Shown here piece after piece: positions 51,034 to 60,635 of a stretch of DNA of 64,000 nucleotides (the stretch's first letter is position 1; each line of letters starts with the position of its first letter). Location of the stretch: NCBI RefSeq assembly GCF_013387465.1, contig NZ_VYGV01000005.1, forward strand, positions 35,312 to 99,311, in the 5' to 3' direction. Origin of the DNA: Hydrogenophaga aromaticivorans (GTDB lineage: Bacteria; Pseudomonadota; Gammaproteobacteria; Burkholderiales; Burkholderiaceae_C). Position numbers and translations under genes: made by a program. The notes below the pieces were generated by a model that was not told the origin of the DNA, did not search any database, and worked only from the letters and a program-made list of their open reading frames with translations.

Positions 51034-51471
51034 ATGTTCAATCCGTCTCAAACCGATGTGCGGCGATTCTTCTGTTCGGTCCACGCCAAGCGCCTGGACG
51101 AACAACCCATGGAGGCCATCGAAACCCTGGCCGGCCAGTGGATCGCCGAACACCCCGAATACCACGCCGAGCTGTCCGACGTGGACGCGGCCCTCACCCG
51201 CCTTGGCGAACCAGGCAGCGGCACCAGCGAGAACCCGTTCCTGCACCTGTCCATGCACCTGTCCATCAGCGAGCAGTGCAGCATCGACCAGCCACCGGGC
51301 ATCCGCCAGGCGGTGGAGCTGCTGGCCGCGCGCCGTGGCGACCTGCACGCTGCGCACCACGAGGTGATGGAGTGCCTGGGCACCATGCTCTGGGAAAGCC
51401 AGCGCGCCGGCCGACCGCCCGACGGCCAGGCCTACATCGACCAGGTGCGCCGCCGGGCGACGAAAGACTGA
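51034..51471 (+). CDS. DUF1841 family protein
   Basis: 145 residues from ATG 51034. Blocks: MFNPSQTDVRRFFCSVHAKR, NPFLHLSMHLSISEQ and HEVMECLGTMLWESQR fit DUF1841, which has no known activity. Divergent from the thiolase gene, 77 bp apart; ends in a terminator. Confidence 0.9.
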   Translation: MFNPSQTDVRRFFCSVHAKRLDEQPMEAIETLAGQWIAEHPEYHAELSDVDAALTRLGEPGSGTSENPFLHLSMHLSISEQCSIDQPPGIRQAVELLAARRGDLHAAHHEVMECLGTMLWESQRAGRPPDGQAYIDQVRRRATKD

Positions 51472-51474
51472 AAC

Positions 51475-51503
51475 AAAAAAGCCGCTCGTTGAGCGGCTTT
51501 TTT
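51475..51503. terminator. Bidirectional terminator
   Basis: AAAAAAGCCGCTC pairs exactly with GAGCGGCTTTTTT, loop GTT. Shared by DUF1841 and the convergent cytochrome c gene. Confidence 0.9.
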
Positions 51504-51517
51504 GAAGCTTGCAGCGA

Positions 51518-52186
51518 TCAGCGGAAGCGCGGCTGCGGCACGACCGACAGTTCGCCATCGAGCGAAGCCAGGTACTTGGCGATCTGGCGCATTTCGGTGG
51601 GGGAGAACTGCTTGGCCATGCCGGCCATGATGGGGTTGGCGCGACCCACCACCTGGTTGCCCTCGACCGTGTAGGCCTTGAGGGCGACGAACAGGTAGTC
51701 GGCGTGCTGGCCACCGATCTTGGGGTAGGTCGGGTCGATCGGCTTGCTGAAGTTGGCGCCGTGGCAGGACGCGCAGGCGCCCTTTTCGATCAGGGCTTGC
51801 GTGACCTGGTCGGGGGCCTTGGGCGTCTCGGCCGCGGTCTTGGAAGCCTGCGAGGCGTAGAAAGCGCCCAGATCGGCCATGTCCTGCTCGCTCAGCGATC
51901 CGGCGATGCCGCGCATGGACGGGTGCTTGCGTTCACCCTTCTTGTACGCCGTCAGGGCCGAGATGATGTACTTGTCCGACTGGCCCGAAATCTTGGGGAC
52001 TTTGTGGATTTCAGGAAAACTGTTCTGGTAACCCTGAATGCCGTGGCAGCCGATGCACATGTCGGCCTTCTTCTGACCCGCCTCAGCGTTGCCGGTGAGG
52101 CCCTGCGCCTGGGCGGTCAACGCGACCGCAGAAAACGTCGCAGCGGCGACAAGTGAACGGGCGATCATGGGCAACAGTTGGTTCAT
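51518..52186 (-). CDS. Periplasmic diheme cytochrome c (c4 type)
   Basis: 222 residues with a signal peptide (cleavage after AQA near 28). Two heme sites CIGCH (about 44-48) and CASCH (about 137-141), each followed by a methionine region (PSMRGIAGSL; PIMAGMAKQF), as in cytochrome c4. It can feed electrons to aa3 or cbb3 oxidases. A perfect FNR box 26 bp upstream suggests oxygen control. Confidence 0.92.
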   Translation of the reverse strand: MNQLLPMIARSLVAAATFSAVALTAQAQGLTGNAEAGQKKADMCIGCHGIQGYQNSFPEIHKVPKISGQSDKYIISALTAYKKGERKHPSMRGIAGSLSEQDMADLGAFYASQASKTAAETPKAPDQVTQALIEKGACASCHGANFSKPIDPTYPKIGGQHADYLFVALKAYTVEGNQVVGRANPIMAGMAKQFSPTEMRQIAKYLASLDGELSVVPQPRFR

Positions 52187-52211
52187 TTTGCAAGCACAAT
52201 GAGATGAATGA

Positions 52212-52225
52212 TTGATAAAAATCAA
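52212..52225. promoter_or_regulatory. FNR/ANR box between cytochrome c and moxR
   Basis: TTGAT-AAAA-ATCAA, a perfect FNR match. It lies 26 bp before the cytochrome c start and 125 bp before the MoxR start, so it could act on either divergent promoter. Confidence 0.75.
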
Positions 52226-52349
52226 TGCTCGATTATATAGACTCGATCATCACCGGCCACTTATTGATTACCCTGATCCCCGGCCCTGCGGCCTGTGGAT
52301 CGCGGCCCACACCCGCAGCGTTTTCCCTTCCCAACCCGAAGCCCCCGAC

Positions 52350-53192
52350 ATGAAATTCCAAGGCACCCAGAACTACGTCGCCACCCAGGACCTGATGCTG
52401 GCCGTCAACGCGGCCATCACCCTGAAGCGCCCGCTGCTCGTCAAGGGCGAGCCCGGCACCGGCAAGACCATGCTGGCCGAGGAAGTGGCCGAAGCGCTGA
52501 AGCTGCCGCTGCTGCAGTGGCACATCAAGAGCACCACCAAGGCGCAGCAGGGCCTGTACGAATACGACGCGGTGAGCCGCCTGCGCGACTCGCAGCTCGG
52601 CGACGAGAAGGTCAAGGACATCCACAACTACATCATCAAGGGCGTGCTCTGGCAGGCCTTCACCGCCGACCAGCCGGTGGCGCTGCTGATCGACGAAATC
52701 GACAAGGCCGACATCGAGTTCCCCAACGACCTGCTGCGCGAACTCGACCGCATGGAGTTCTACTGCTACGAGACACGCGAACTGGTCAAGGCCAAACACC
52801 GCCCGCTGGTGTTCATCACCTCCAACAACGAGAAGGAACTGCCCGACGCCTTCCTGCGCCGCTGCTTCTTCCACTACATCAAGTTCCCCGACGCCGAGAC
52901 CATGAAGCGCATCGTGGACGTGCACTTCCCCGACCTCAAGCAGGACCTGCTGACCGCGGCGATGAAAACGTTCTACGACGTGCGCAACCTGCCCGGCCTG
53001 AAGAAAAAGCCCAGCACCAGCGAGCTGCTGGACTGGCTCAAGCTGCTGCTGGCCGAAGACATCCCGCTCGAAGCGCTGCAGAGCGCCGACAGCAAGGTCA
53101 GCATCCCGCCGCTGGTGGGCGCCTTGCTGAAGAACGAACAGGACACCACGCTGTTCGAGAAGCTGGTGTTCATGAACCAGCGGAACCGGTGA
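52350..53192 (+). CDS. MoxR-type AAA+ ATPase (CoxD-like)
   Basis: 280 residues. Walker A GEPGTGKTML near 35, Walker B LLIDEIDKAD, sensor ITSNNEKELPDAFLRRC. MoxR ATPases with a VWA partner act as chaperones that mature metal enzymes; CoxD/CoxE does so for CO dehydrogenase. The VWA gene follows after 37 bp. The target enzyme here is not apparent. Confidence 0.93.
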   Translation: MKFQGTQNYVATQDLMLAVNAAITLKRPLLVKGEPGTGKTMLAEEVAEALKLPLLQWHIKSTTKAQQGLYEYDAVSRLRDSQLGDEKVKDIHNYIIKGVLWQAFTADQPVALLIDEIDKADIEFPNDLLRELDRMEFYCYETRELVKAKHRPLVFITSNNEKELPDAFLRRCFFHYIKFPDAETMKRIVDVHFPDLKQDLLTAAMKTFYDVRNLPGLKKKPSTSELLDWLKLLLAEDIPLEALQSADSKVSIPPLVGALLKNEQDTTLFEKLVFMNQRNR

Positions 53193-53229
53193 CCGGCGGT
53201 TCTTGCGTCCTCGATCTGGAGGTCCTGCC

Positions 53230-54417
53230 ATGCTGATCGACTTCTTCTACACCCTGCGAGCCGCCAAGCTGCCGGTCTCGGTCAAGGAATTCCTGACCCT
53301 GCTTGAAGCGCTCAAGCAGGACGTGGTGGGGCCGACGAATCCGGACGCCTGCACCATGGACGACTTCTACTTCCTCAGCCGCACGGCGCTGGTGAAGGAC
53401 GAGAAGCATTTCGACAAGTTCGACCGCGCCTTCGCCGCCTACTTCAAGGGCGTGGAGATGATCGCGGACTTCACCAAGCCGATCCCCGCCGACTGGCTGC
53501 GCCAGGAACTGGAACGCATCCTCTCGGCCGAGCAGATCGCCAACGCGCCCAAGATGGACTGGGACGAGCTGATGGAGACGCTGAAGAAGCGGCTCGAAGA
53601 ACAGAAGGAGCGCCACGAGGGCGGCAGCAAGTGGATCGGTACCGGCGGCACCTCGCCGTTTGGGCACGGTGGCAAGAACCCGCAGGGCATCCGCATCGGC
53701 GGCAAGGGCGGCAACAAGTCGGCCGTCAAGGTGTGGGAGCAGCGCGCCTACCGCGACTACGACGACACGCAGGAACTCGGCACGCGCAACATCAAGGTGG
53801 CGCTGCGCCGCCTGCGCAAGTTCGCGCGCGAAGGCAACGACCTCGAACTCGACCTGCCCGACACCATCCGCGCCACCGCCGCCAACGCCGGCTGGCTGGA
53901 CATCAAGATGATCCCGGAGCGGCACAACAACGTGAAGGTGCTGCTGCTGATGGACGTGGGCGGCACGATGGACGAACACATCCAGCGCGTCGAGGAGCTG
54001 TTCAGCGCGGTCAAGAGCGAGTTCAAGCACCTGGAGTTCTATTACTTCCACAACTGCGTCTACGACTTCGTGTGGAAGAACAACCGCCGCCGCTACGCCG
54101 AGAAGTTCCCGACCTGGGACATCATGCGCAAGTACAACAAGGACTACAAACTCATCTTCGTGGGCGACGCGACCATGAGCCCCTATGAAATATTGCAACC
54201 CGGCGGCAGCGTGGAATACAACAACGAGGAAGCGGGCGCCGAGTGGTTACAACGGCTCACACACACGTTTCCCAAATTCGCGTGGATCAATCCGGAACCC
54301 CAGGGGGTGTGGCAGTATCGACAGAGCATCAGCGTGATCCAGCAACTGATGGGCCAGCGCATGTACCCGCTGACCCTCAAGGGGCTGGAGGACACGATGA
54401 GGATGCTCTCGAAATAG
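53230..54417 (+). CDS. CoxE-like VWA-domain protein, partner of MoxR ATPase
   Basis: 395 residues, no signal peptide. The N-terminal 200 residues hold VSVKEFLTLLEALKQDV and a glycine-rich stretch (GTGGTSPFGHGGKNPQG). The VWA domain follows with a metal site reading LLMDVGGTMDEH. This is D-x-G-x-T where the usual MIDAS is D-x-S-x-S, so metal coordination is altered. Works with the upstream ATPase (inference from the family). Confidence 0.9.
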   Translation: MLIDFFYTLRAAKLPVSVKEFLTLLEALKQDVVGPTNPDACTMDDFYFLSRTALVKDEKHFDKFDRAFAAYFKGVEMIADFTKPIPADWLRQELERILSAEQIANAPKMDWDELMETLKKRLEEQKERHEGGSKWIGTGGTSPFGHGGKNPQGIRIGGKGGNKSAVKVWEQRAYRDYDDTQELGTRNIKVALRRLRKFAREGNDLELDLPDTIRATAANAGWLDIKMIPERHNNVKVLLLMDVGGTMDEHIQRVEELFSAVKSEFKHLEFYYFHNCVYDFVWKNNRRRYAEKFPTWDIMRKYNKDYKLIFVGDATMSPYEILQPGGSVEYNNEEAGAEWLQRLTHTFPKFAWINPEPQGVWQYRQSISVIQQLMGQRMYPLTLKGLEDTMRMLSK

Positions 54418-54423
54418 CCCCGC

Positions 54424-56397
54424 ATGAACCTCCCCCTTCTGCGCCGTGTGGCTTCCACACGGCTTTTTTGTCTGCTTTTGTTGCTGCCGCTCGGGGCCGC
54501 GGCGCAGACACCCGCCGCGTCCGGACCCGACGCCGCCGGCACGGCCGCCGCTCCGCAGCTTGAGCCCGACGGTGCCGCAACAGGCCCGGCGCGCTTCGAC
54601 ATCCAGCTCGAAGCGCCCGCAACGATCCAGCCCTTCCTGCTGCGCCACCTCGATCTCCAGCGTTACCGCAACCTGCAGGACCTCGACGGCAGCGAACTCG
54701 ACCGGCTGCTGATCGCGGCCCCCGACAACCTGCGCGACCTGCTGGGCACGCAGGGCCACTTTTCACCGCAGATCAGCGTCGGCCGCGAGCCCGCCACCCC
54801 GGGCGGCGCAGCGGCGCCCGCGCTGGGCACGGTGCGCATCCGCATCAAGCCGGGTCCGATCACCTCGGTGGCTTCTTCCAACGTCTATTTCCGGGGCGAC
54901 ATCGCGAACGCCGAAGCCGCTACGGCCCAGCGCGAAACCATCCAGCGCAGCGGCCAGCAGGCGGTGGGCCAGGACTTCACGCAAGCCGGCTGGGGCCGCG
55001 TGAAGTCCGACACCCTGCGCCTGCTCACCAACGAGCGCTATCCGCGGGGCCGCATCGTCAACAGCCTGAGCGACATCGACGCCACGGCGAACGCCGCCCA
55101 CTGGCACATCGAGCTCGACTCCGGCCTGCCGGTACAGGTCGGCACCGTGCGGGTGGAGGGCGCCGAGCGCTACGGCACGGCCACCGTGGAGCGCCTGGTG
55201 CGCCTGGCCGGCCTGCGGCCCGGCGCCGACTACAGCCTCACCCGGCTGCAGGACGCCCAGCAGAAAATCGCCGACAGCGGCTACTACACCTCGGTCTTCG
55301 CCTACGTCGATCTGGAGCCCGGCGACGACCCGGCCACCGGGGCGCCGGTGGTGGTGCAGGTGAAAGAAGCGCAGCTGCAAAGTGTCGTGCTCGGTGTGGG
55401 CGGCAGCACCAACAATGGCCCGCGCCTCTCGGCCGAACACAAACACCTGCGCCTGCCCGTCATCGGCTGGCAGGCGCTGAGCAAGCTGCAGCTCGAACGC
55501 AACGACCAGCAGCTCTCGTCCGACTGGAGCGCGCCGATCGAAGACGACGGCTGGCACTGGCTCGCCGGCGGGCGCCTGGCGCGCCAGATCGACGACGAAA
55601 CCACCATTTCCAGCCTGCGGCTGAGCGCGGGCAAGGCGCAGGCCAGCGCCCTGCTGGATCGCCGCTATTTCCTGCAGTTCGACCGCGCGCGCACCGTCAA
55701 CACCGTCTCAAGACTGGCCTCGTCCGACGGCAACGACGCCGCCATCTCGGCCAACTATGGCTGGACCTGGCGCCGCTTCGACACCCTGCCCTACCCCAAC
55801 CGGGGCTACGGCCTGGGGCTCACGCTCGGTGTCGGCACGACGCTGGGCGGCGTGCGCCAGCCCTTCGTCAGCACCCAGGCGCGCTGGCTCGGCTACTGGC
55901 CGCTGGACCCCGTGACCGAGGTGCTGGACGACCTGCTCACGATCGGCCAGGCGCCGGACAAACCCGCGTCCAGCAGCCGCAACGGCCGCCTGGCCTTGCG
56001 CCTGCAAGGCGGCGCGGTGCTGGCCGACGCCGACGCCCCCATCCCCGACACCCTGCTCTTCCTCACCGGCGGCGACACCACGGTGCGCGGCTACGGCCTG
56101 CGCGACATCGGCGTGGTGCAGCCCGACGGCAGCGTCACCGCCGGGCGCTACCTGGGCGTGGCCAGCTTCGAGTGGCAGCGCCCGATCTGGCGCAACAGCG
56201 TGCGCACACCCTGGGAAAGCGTGCTGTTCGTGGACGCGGGCGTGGTGAGCAACCAGACCTCGCAGGTGGATGCCCAGTTGGGTGTGGGCGCGGGCCTGCG
56301 CTACAACAGCCCGGTGGGGCCGCTGCAGCTGGACCTGGCCTACGGCGTGGACGCCAAACGGTTCCGCGTCCACCTCAACGTCGGCTTCAGCTTCTGA
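54424..56397 (+). CDS. tamA: TamA, Omp85-family outer membrane assembly protein
   Basis: 657 residues with a signal peptide (cleavage after AAAQ near 28). POTRA-type repeats fill residues 60-320 (AFRTR repeats replaced by VGTVRVEGAERYGTATVERL), then a 16-strand barrel ending in the C-terminal phenylalanine (LNVGFSF). The L6 motif appears as TVRGYGLRDIG (VRGY variant). With TamB it assembles some autotransporters and links inner and outer membranes. Starts 6 bp after the VWA gene; tamB follows after 5 bp. Confidence 0.93.
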   Translation: MNLPLLRRVASTRLFCLLLLLPLGAAAQTPAASGPDAAGTAAAPQLEPDGAATGPARFDIQLEAPATIQPFLLRHLDLQRYRNLQDLDGSELDRLLIAAPDNLRDLLGTQGHFSPQISVGREPATPGGAAAPALGTVRIRIKPGPITSVASSNVYFRGDIANAEAATAQRETIQRSGQQAVGQDFTQAGWGRVKSDTLRLLTNERYPRGRIVNSLSDIDATANAAHWHIELDSGLPVQVGTVRVEGAERYGTATVERLVRLAGLRPGADYSLTRLQDAQQKIADSGYYTSVFAYVDLEPGDDPATGAPVVVQVKEAQLQSVVLGVGGSTNNGPRLSAEHKHLRLPVIGWQALSKLQLERNDQQLSSDWSAPIEDDGWHWLAGGRLARQIDDETTISSLRLSAGKAQASALLDRRYFLQFDRARTVNTVSRLASSDGNDAAISANYGWTWRRFDTLPYPNRGYGLGLTLGVGTTLGGVRQPFVSTQARWLGYWPLDPVTEVLDDLLTIGQAPDKPASSSRNGRLALRLQGGAVLADADAPIPDTLLFLTGGDTTVRGYGLRDIGVVQPDGSVTAGRYLGVASFEWQRPIWRNSVRTPWESVLFVDAGVVSNQTSQVDAQLGVGAGLRYNSPVGPLQLDLAYGVDAKRFRVHLNVGFSF

Positions 56398-56402
56398 TCC
56401 GC

Positions 56403-59400
56403 ATGGCCGAACACGACAGCCCTTCCCCAGCGCCCGAAGCCACGGCGCCCCAGCACGGCGCGCGCTCGGGTTGGCGGCGCCTGGGCTGGGTGGCTGCCTG
56501 GCTGCCCGGCGCGGCGCTCGCCCTGCTGCTCGCCGGCGGCGTGGCGTTCTGGCTCTGGGCCGCCACACCGGGCTCGCTGGCGCAGTCGCTGGGCTGGGCA
56601 CAACGCTGGATGCAGGGGCGCACCGAAACCCTGGGCCAGCTGCACACCGAAGGCGTCGAAGGCAGCCTGCGCGGCGGCGGGCGCATCGCCGCGCTGCGCT
56701 GGACGCGGGGTGCGCTCAGCGTGCAGGCCGAGGGCGTGCAGCTGGACTGGAACGAGGCGCTGTGGACCGGCGCGCTGCTCGGCCGCGGTGCGCACCCGAA
56801 GGCGCTGACCATCCGCACGCTGCGGGTGAACGACGAGCGCCCGCCCACGCCCAGCGAACCGATGCAGGCGCTCACGCTGCCCTTGCCGCTGAGCCTGGCG
56901 TTCAGCGTGGACCACTTTGAACTCACGGGCAAGACAACGCTCCAGCTCGACGGCATCCGCGGGCACTACCGTTACGGCGCCCTGAGCGACGGCGGGGACG
57001 CCCCCGCGCTGCCCGACACCCCCGGCCTGAGCACCGCCCACCGCCTGCGCCTGGACGCGCTGCAGCTCGCCGACGGCCACTACCGCGCACAACTCAGCCT
57101 CGGCGGCGAAGCGCCGATGCCGCTGGCACTGGACCTGCAGGGCGACATCCGCACCACCGTGCCCGACGGTGCCGGCCTGAGCCTGGCCGCCGAAGCCCGG
57201 GCACGCGGCACGCTCGCCGGTGCACAAGCCGCGCTGGACCTGAGCGCGAACGCTCAGGGCGCGCCCGGCACCGCCGGCCCTGAAACCACGCTCGCGCTCA
57301 CCGCCCGCGTCCTGCCCTGGGCCGACCAGCCGCTGGTGAGCGCCGACCTGAACACCCAAGCCCTGAACCTCGCCGCGCTCTGGCCCACCGCGCCCGCCAC
57401 GGCCTTGAGCGGCCGGCTGCAGGCCCGGCCCGAGGGCGAGGGCTGGCGCGCGCAGCTCGCGCTCGACAACACGCTCATCGGCCCCGCCGATCAGCGAGGC
57501 CTGCCGCTGCAAAGCCTGAAGGCCGACATCCAGCAGCTCGGCCAGCGCTGGACCGTCTCCGGCCTGGAAGCGCGCCTGGGCGGTGGTGAACTGAAGGGCC
57601 AGGGCGGTTTCAACCTCGACACCTCGGGCGTCACCACCACCGTCAGCCAGTGGCAGGGCGAACTCCAGGCCCAGGGCATCCGCCCCGCCCTGCTCTGGAG
57701 CCCGCTGGCCCCGGGTGCGCTGGACGGCCAGTTCAGCGCCCAGGCCGCCCCCGACGCCAAGGCACCCAACGCGCTGGACCTGAGTGCCCGCGTCCTGCCT
57801 TCGGCCCGCCAGCCGGCCGGCGCCCAACTCGGTGGCCTGCGCCTGAGCGAGGTGCGCGTCAAAGGGCAATGGCGACCGGACGCCGCCTCGCCGGCCCGGG
57901 GGGTGCTCGAACTCGTTGAGGCGCGCGTGCGCATGGCCGACGCCCAGCTGGATGCCAGCGGCCAACTCGATACCACGCGCTGGGCCTACGACGGCCTGCT
58001 GAGCCTGCAGGTGCCCGGCGCCCGGCTTGAAGCGAAGGGCCAGGCCGCCTACGCGCAGGGACAGGGCGAAACCAGCCTGCAGCTCGACAGCGCAGCCCGC
58101 GTGCTGGCCTGGGTGCGCAGCCTGCAGAACCTGCCTTTTGTGGGCAAGTCCGTGCGCGCGGCGCTGGACGGCCAGGACGCGCTGCGTGCCGAGGGCAGCG
58201 GCGGTGCCCGTCTGGGCTGGGTGGGGGGTCTGGGTGCCCTGGGCTGGCCGGTGCCGCCGGGTGAGACCCGCCCGGAAGGTGGCGCTGCAGCGCCCCGGCT
58301 GCAAGCCTCGGTGACCGTGCCGCGCCTGAGCCTGCAGACCGGCCAGGCCACCGCCACCGTGTTCAGCGGCGTGTCGCTCCGGGCCGAGGGTCCGATGAAC
58401 GCCCTGCAACTCAGCGCCCAGGGCAGCGCCAGCGCCCCACCCTGGCAGGCCACGCTGGCCGCCGCCGGCAACAGCACCCTGACACCCGGCGCTGGCCGAC
58501 TGGACCTGAGCCGCCTGTCGCTGAGCCTGGCAAACCAGCCGGGCGACACCACCACCCCCACCGGCTGGACGCTGCAAAACGCCCAGCCGCTCCAGCTGCG
58601 CTGGCAAAACACGGCGGCCACCGGTCTGGCCGTGGACGCCGGCACGGGCGAGCTGCAGCTGCGGCCCCAGCCCGGCGCGGCACCGGCCCTGAACACGCCC
58701 GTCACCCTCGGCTGGCAGCGCCTGGTCTGGCGTGCGCAGGCGCTGGAGACCCAGGGACGCCTGCAAGGCCTCTCATTGCCCTGGATCGATGCGCTGACGG
58801 CGCTGGGCCAGCCGCCGGGCCGCGGGCTGATCGCGGCGAACAACCTGAGCGGCGATCTGGTGTTCGATGGCGAATGGGACCTGCGCGTGCCCGCCGACAC
58901 GGCCTCGCCATTGACGCTTTCGGCCTCGCTCCAGCGCCGTGCGGGCGACCTGCGCTGGCAGGGCAACGGCAGCGCCGCGTCGGCCACACCCGGTGCCACC
59001 CCCGGCAGCCCGGTGACGGCCGGCGTGAAAGACGCGCGCATCAGCCTGAGCGTGAAAGACCGCGAGCTGCAGGCACTGCTGCGCTGGGACACCGAACGCC
59101 TGGGCCAGGCCAGCGCCGACGCGTCCTCCCGGCTCAACCCGGGCAGCGCGCCGGCCAACGCCAGCGCGCTCGAACGCTGGTGGCCCACCAGCACGCCGAT
59201 CCGCGGCACGGCGCAGGTGCGGCTGCCGCAGGTGGGCGTGTGGTCCATGCTGGCGCCGCCGGGCTGGCGCATGAACGGCACGCTCACGGCCGACGCCACA
59301 CTGGGCGGCACGCGCGGCGCGCCCGAATGGCGCGGCAACCTGCAGGGCGACGAGCTGGCGCTGCGCTCGCTGGTGGACGGCTTCGCCTTCAGCAACGGGC

Positions 59401-60527
59401 AACTGCGCGCCACCCTCGTCGGCGACCGCATCAGCGTGGACCGCTTCAGCCTGCAAGGCCCAGGTGGCGCCGCCGTCGGCGGCACCCTGGAAGCCAGCGG
59501 CCAGGCCGAATGGCGCGCCGTGCCCGGCAGCCTGCTGCGCCAGCCCTTCATCGAGCTGCAGGTGCAGGCGCAGCGCCTGCGCGTGTCCAACCGGGCCGAC
59601 CGCCGCCTCACGCTCTCGGGCGAAGTGAGCGCGAAACTCGCCGGCCGCGAGCTGCAATTGCGCGGACAGCTCAAGGCCGATTCGGCGCTGTTCATCCTGC
59701 CCGACGAAACGGCCCCCAGCCTCGACGCCGACGTGGTCGTGCGCACCACCCGCACCCTGCCCACCGAGGCCGGCGATGCGCAGCGCGTGTTGCCCGACGT
59801 GTCCATCCGCCTGGACCTGGGTCCGCAGTTCGAGGTGCGCGGCCAGGGCATACAGACCCGGCTCGAAGGCCAGCTCACCGTGCTGGCCACGCCGGCCCTG
59901 CCCACACCGCGCGTGATCGGCGAAGTGCGCACCGCCAGCGGCACCTACCGCGCCTACGGCCAGCAACTCAACATCGAGACCGGCGTGATGCGCTTCACCG
60001 GGCCTTACGACGACCCGGCGCTGGACATACGTGCCACGCGCAAGCTGCCTGAAAACATCGAACAGCGTGTGGGCGTGCTGATCACCGGCAACGCACAGGC
60101 GCCGCGCGTGGGCCTGTTCGCCGATCCCGACCTGCCCGATGGCGACAAGCTGGCCTGGCTGGTGCTCGGCCGCCCGGCGTCCTCAGCTGGCGCACAGGCC
60201 TTCGTCTTGCAGCAGGCTGCGCGCCGGCTGCTTTCGCGCGGCGGCGAACCGCTGGAAGGCGCGCTGGCCCAGTCGCTCGGGCTGGACGAAATCGGGTTCT
60301 CCAGCACCGGCACCCGCACCAACGCCGACGGCACCACCACCACCGACGCCGCCCTCACGCTGGGCAAGCGCCTCTCCAACGACCTCTACCTGAGCTACGA
60401 ACAGAGCGTGACCGGCGCGATGAGCACCGTGTCCATCCTGTACGACCTCTCCAAGCGCCTGACCCTGCGCGCGCGCGCCGGCACCGAGAACGCGGTCGAC
60501 CTGATCTTCACCAAAAGATTTGATTGA
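56403..60527 (+). CDS. tamB: TamB, translocation and assembly module protein (AsmA-like, DUF490)
   Basis: 1374 residues from ATG 56403. An N-terminal anchor span (WVAAWLPGAALALLLAGGVA) is followed by a very long beta-helical periplasmic body rich in D/N/S/L repeats, and a C-terminal DUF490 domain (RVIGEVRTASGTYRAYGQQL, MRFTGPYDDPALDIRATRK, VRLGISGxx-type LSYEQSVTGAM). It spans the periplasm and pairs with TamA; lipid transfer to the outer membrane is also proposed for the family. Confidence 0.94.
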   Translation: MAEHDSPSPAPEATAPQHGARSGWRRLGWVAAWLPGAALALLLAGGVAFWLWAATPGSLAQSLGWAQRWMQGRTETLGQLHTEGVEGSLRGGGRIAALRWTRGALSVQAEGVQLDWNEALWTGALLGRGAHPKALTIRTLRVNDERPPTPSEPMQALTLPLPLSLAFSVDHFELTGKTTLQLDGIRGHYRYGALSDGGDAPALPDTPGLSTAHRLRLDALQLADGHYRAQLSLGGEAPMPLALDLQGDIRTTVPDGAGLSLAAEARARGTLAGAQAALDLSANAQGAPGTAGPETTLALTARVLPWADQPLVSADLNTQALNLAALWPTAPATALSGRLQARPEGEGWRAQLALDNTLIGPADQRGLPLQSLKADIQQLGQRWTVSGLEARLGGGELKGQGGFNLDTSGVTTTVSQWQGELQAQGIRPALLWSPLAPGALDGQFSAQAAPDAKAPNALDLSARVLPSARQPAGAQLGGLRLSEVRVKGQWRPDAASPARGVLELVEARVRMADAQLDASGQLDTTRWAYDGLLSLQVPGARLEAKGQAAYAQGQGETSLQLDSAARVLAWVRSLQNLPFVGKSVRAALDGQDALRAEGSGGARLGWVGGLGALGWPVPPGETRPEGGAAAPRLQASVTVPRLSLQTGQATATVFSGVSLRAEGPMNALQLSAQGSASAPPWQATLAAAGNSTLTPGAGRLDLSRLSLSLANQPGDTTTPTGWTLQNAQPLQLRWQNTAATGLAVDAGTGELQLRPQPGAAPALNTPVTLGWQRLVWRAQALETQGRLQGLSLPWIDALTALGQPPGRGLIAANNLSGDLVFDGEWDLRVPADTASPLTLSASLQRRAGDLRWQGNGSAASATPGATPGSPVTAGVKDARISLSVKDRELQALLRWDTERLGQASADASSRLNPGSAPANASALERWWPTSTPIRGTAQVRLPQVGVWSMLAPPGWRMNGTLTADATLGGTRGAPEWRGNLQGDELALRSLVDGFAFSNGQLRATLVGDRISVDRFSLQGPGGAAVGGTLEASGQAEWRAVPGSLLRQPFIELQVQAQRLRVSNRADRRLTLSGEVSAKLAGRELQLRGQLKADSALFILPDETAPSLDADVVVRTTRTLPTEAGDAQRVLPDVSIRLDLGPQFEVRGQGIQTRLEGQLTVLATPALPTPRVIGEVRTASGTYRAYGQQLNIETGVMRFTGPYDDPALDIRATRKLPENIEQRVGVLITGNAQAPRVGLFADPDLPDGDKLAWLVLGRPASSAGAQAFVLQQAARRLLSRGGEPLEGALAQSLGLDEIGFSSTGTRTNADGTTTTDAALTLGKRLSNDLYLSYEQSVTGAMSTVSILYDLSKRLTLRARAGTENAVDLIFTKRFD

Positions 60528-60604
60528 CTCCCCGCCGCGCTGCGCGCGACCCCCCAGGGGGCAACACGAGCGGCCCGGCAAAGCCGGTTCCGCCGTGTTC
60601 TGGG
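60528..60604. repeat. Dispersed intergenic repeat, copy D (inverted)
   Basis: Reverse complement of the copy A pattern: CCCCGCCGCGCTGCGCGCGA, CCCCCCAGGGGG, then GCCCGGCAAAGCCGGTTCCG. It begins right after the tamB stop codon and may act as transcription end for tamB. Confidence 0.85.
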
Positions 60605-60635
60605 TTCAGACACTGCGCTCCGGAGCCGTGTTTAC

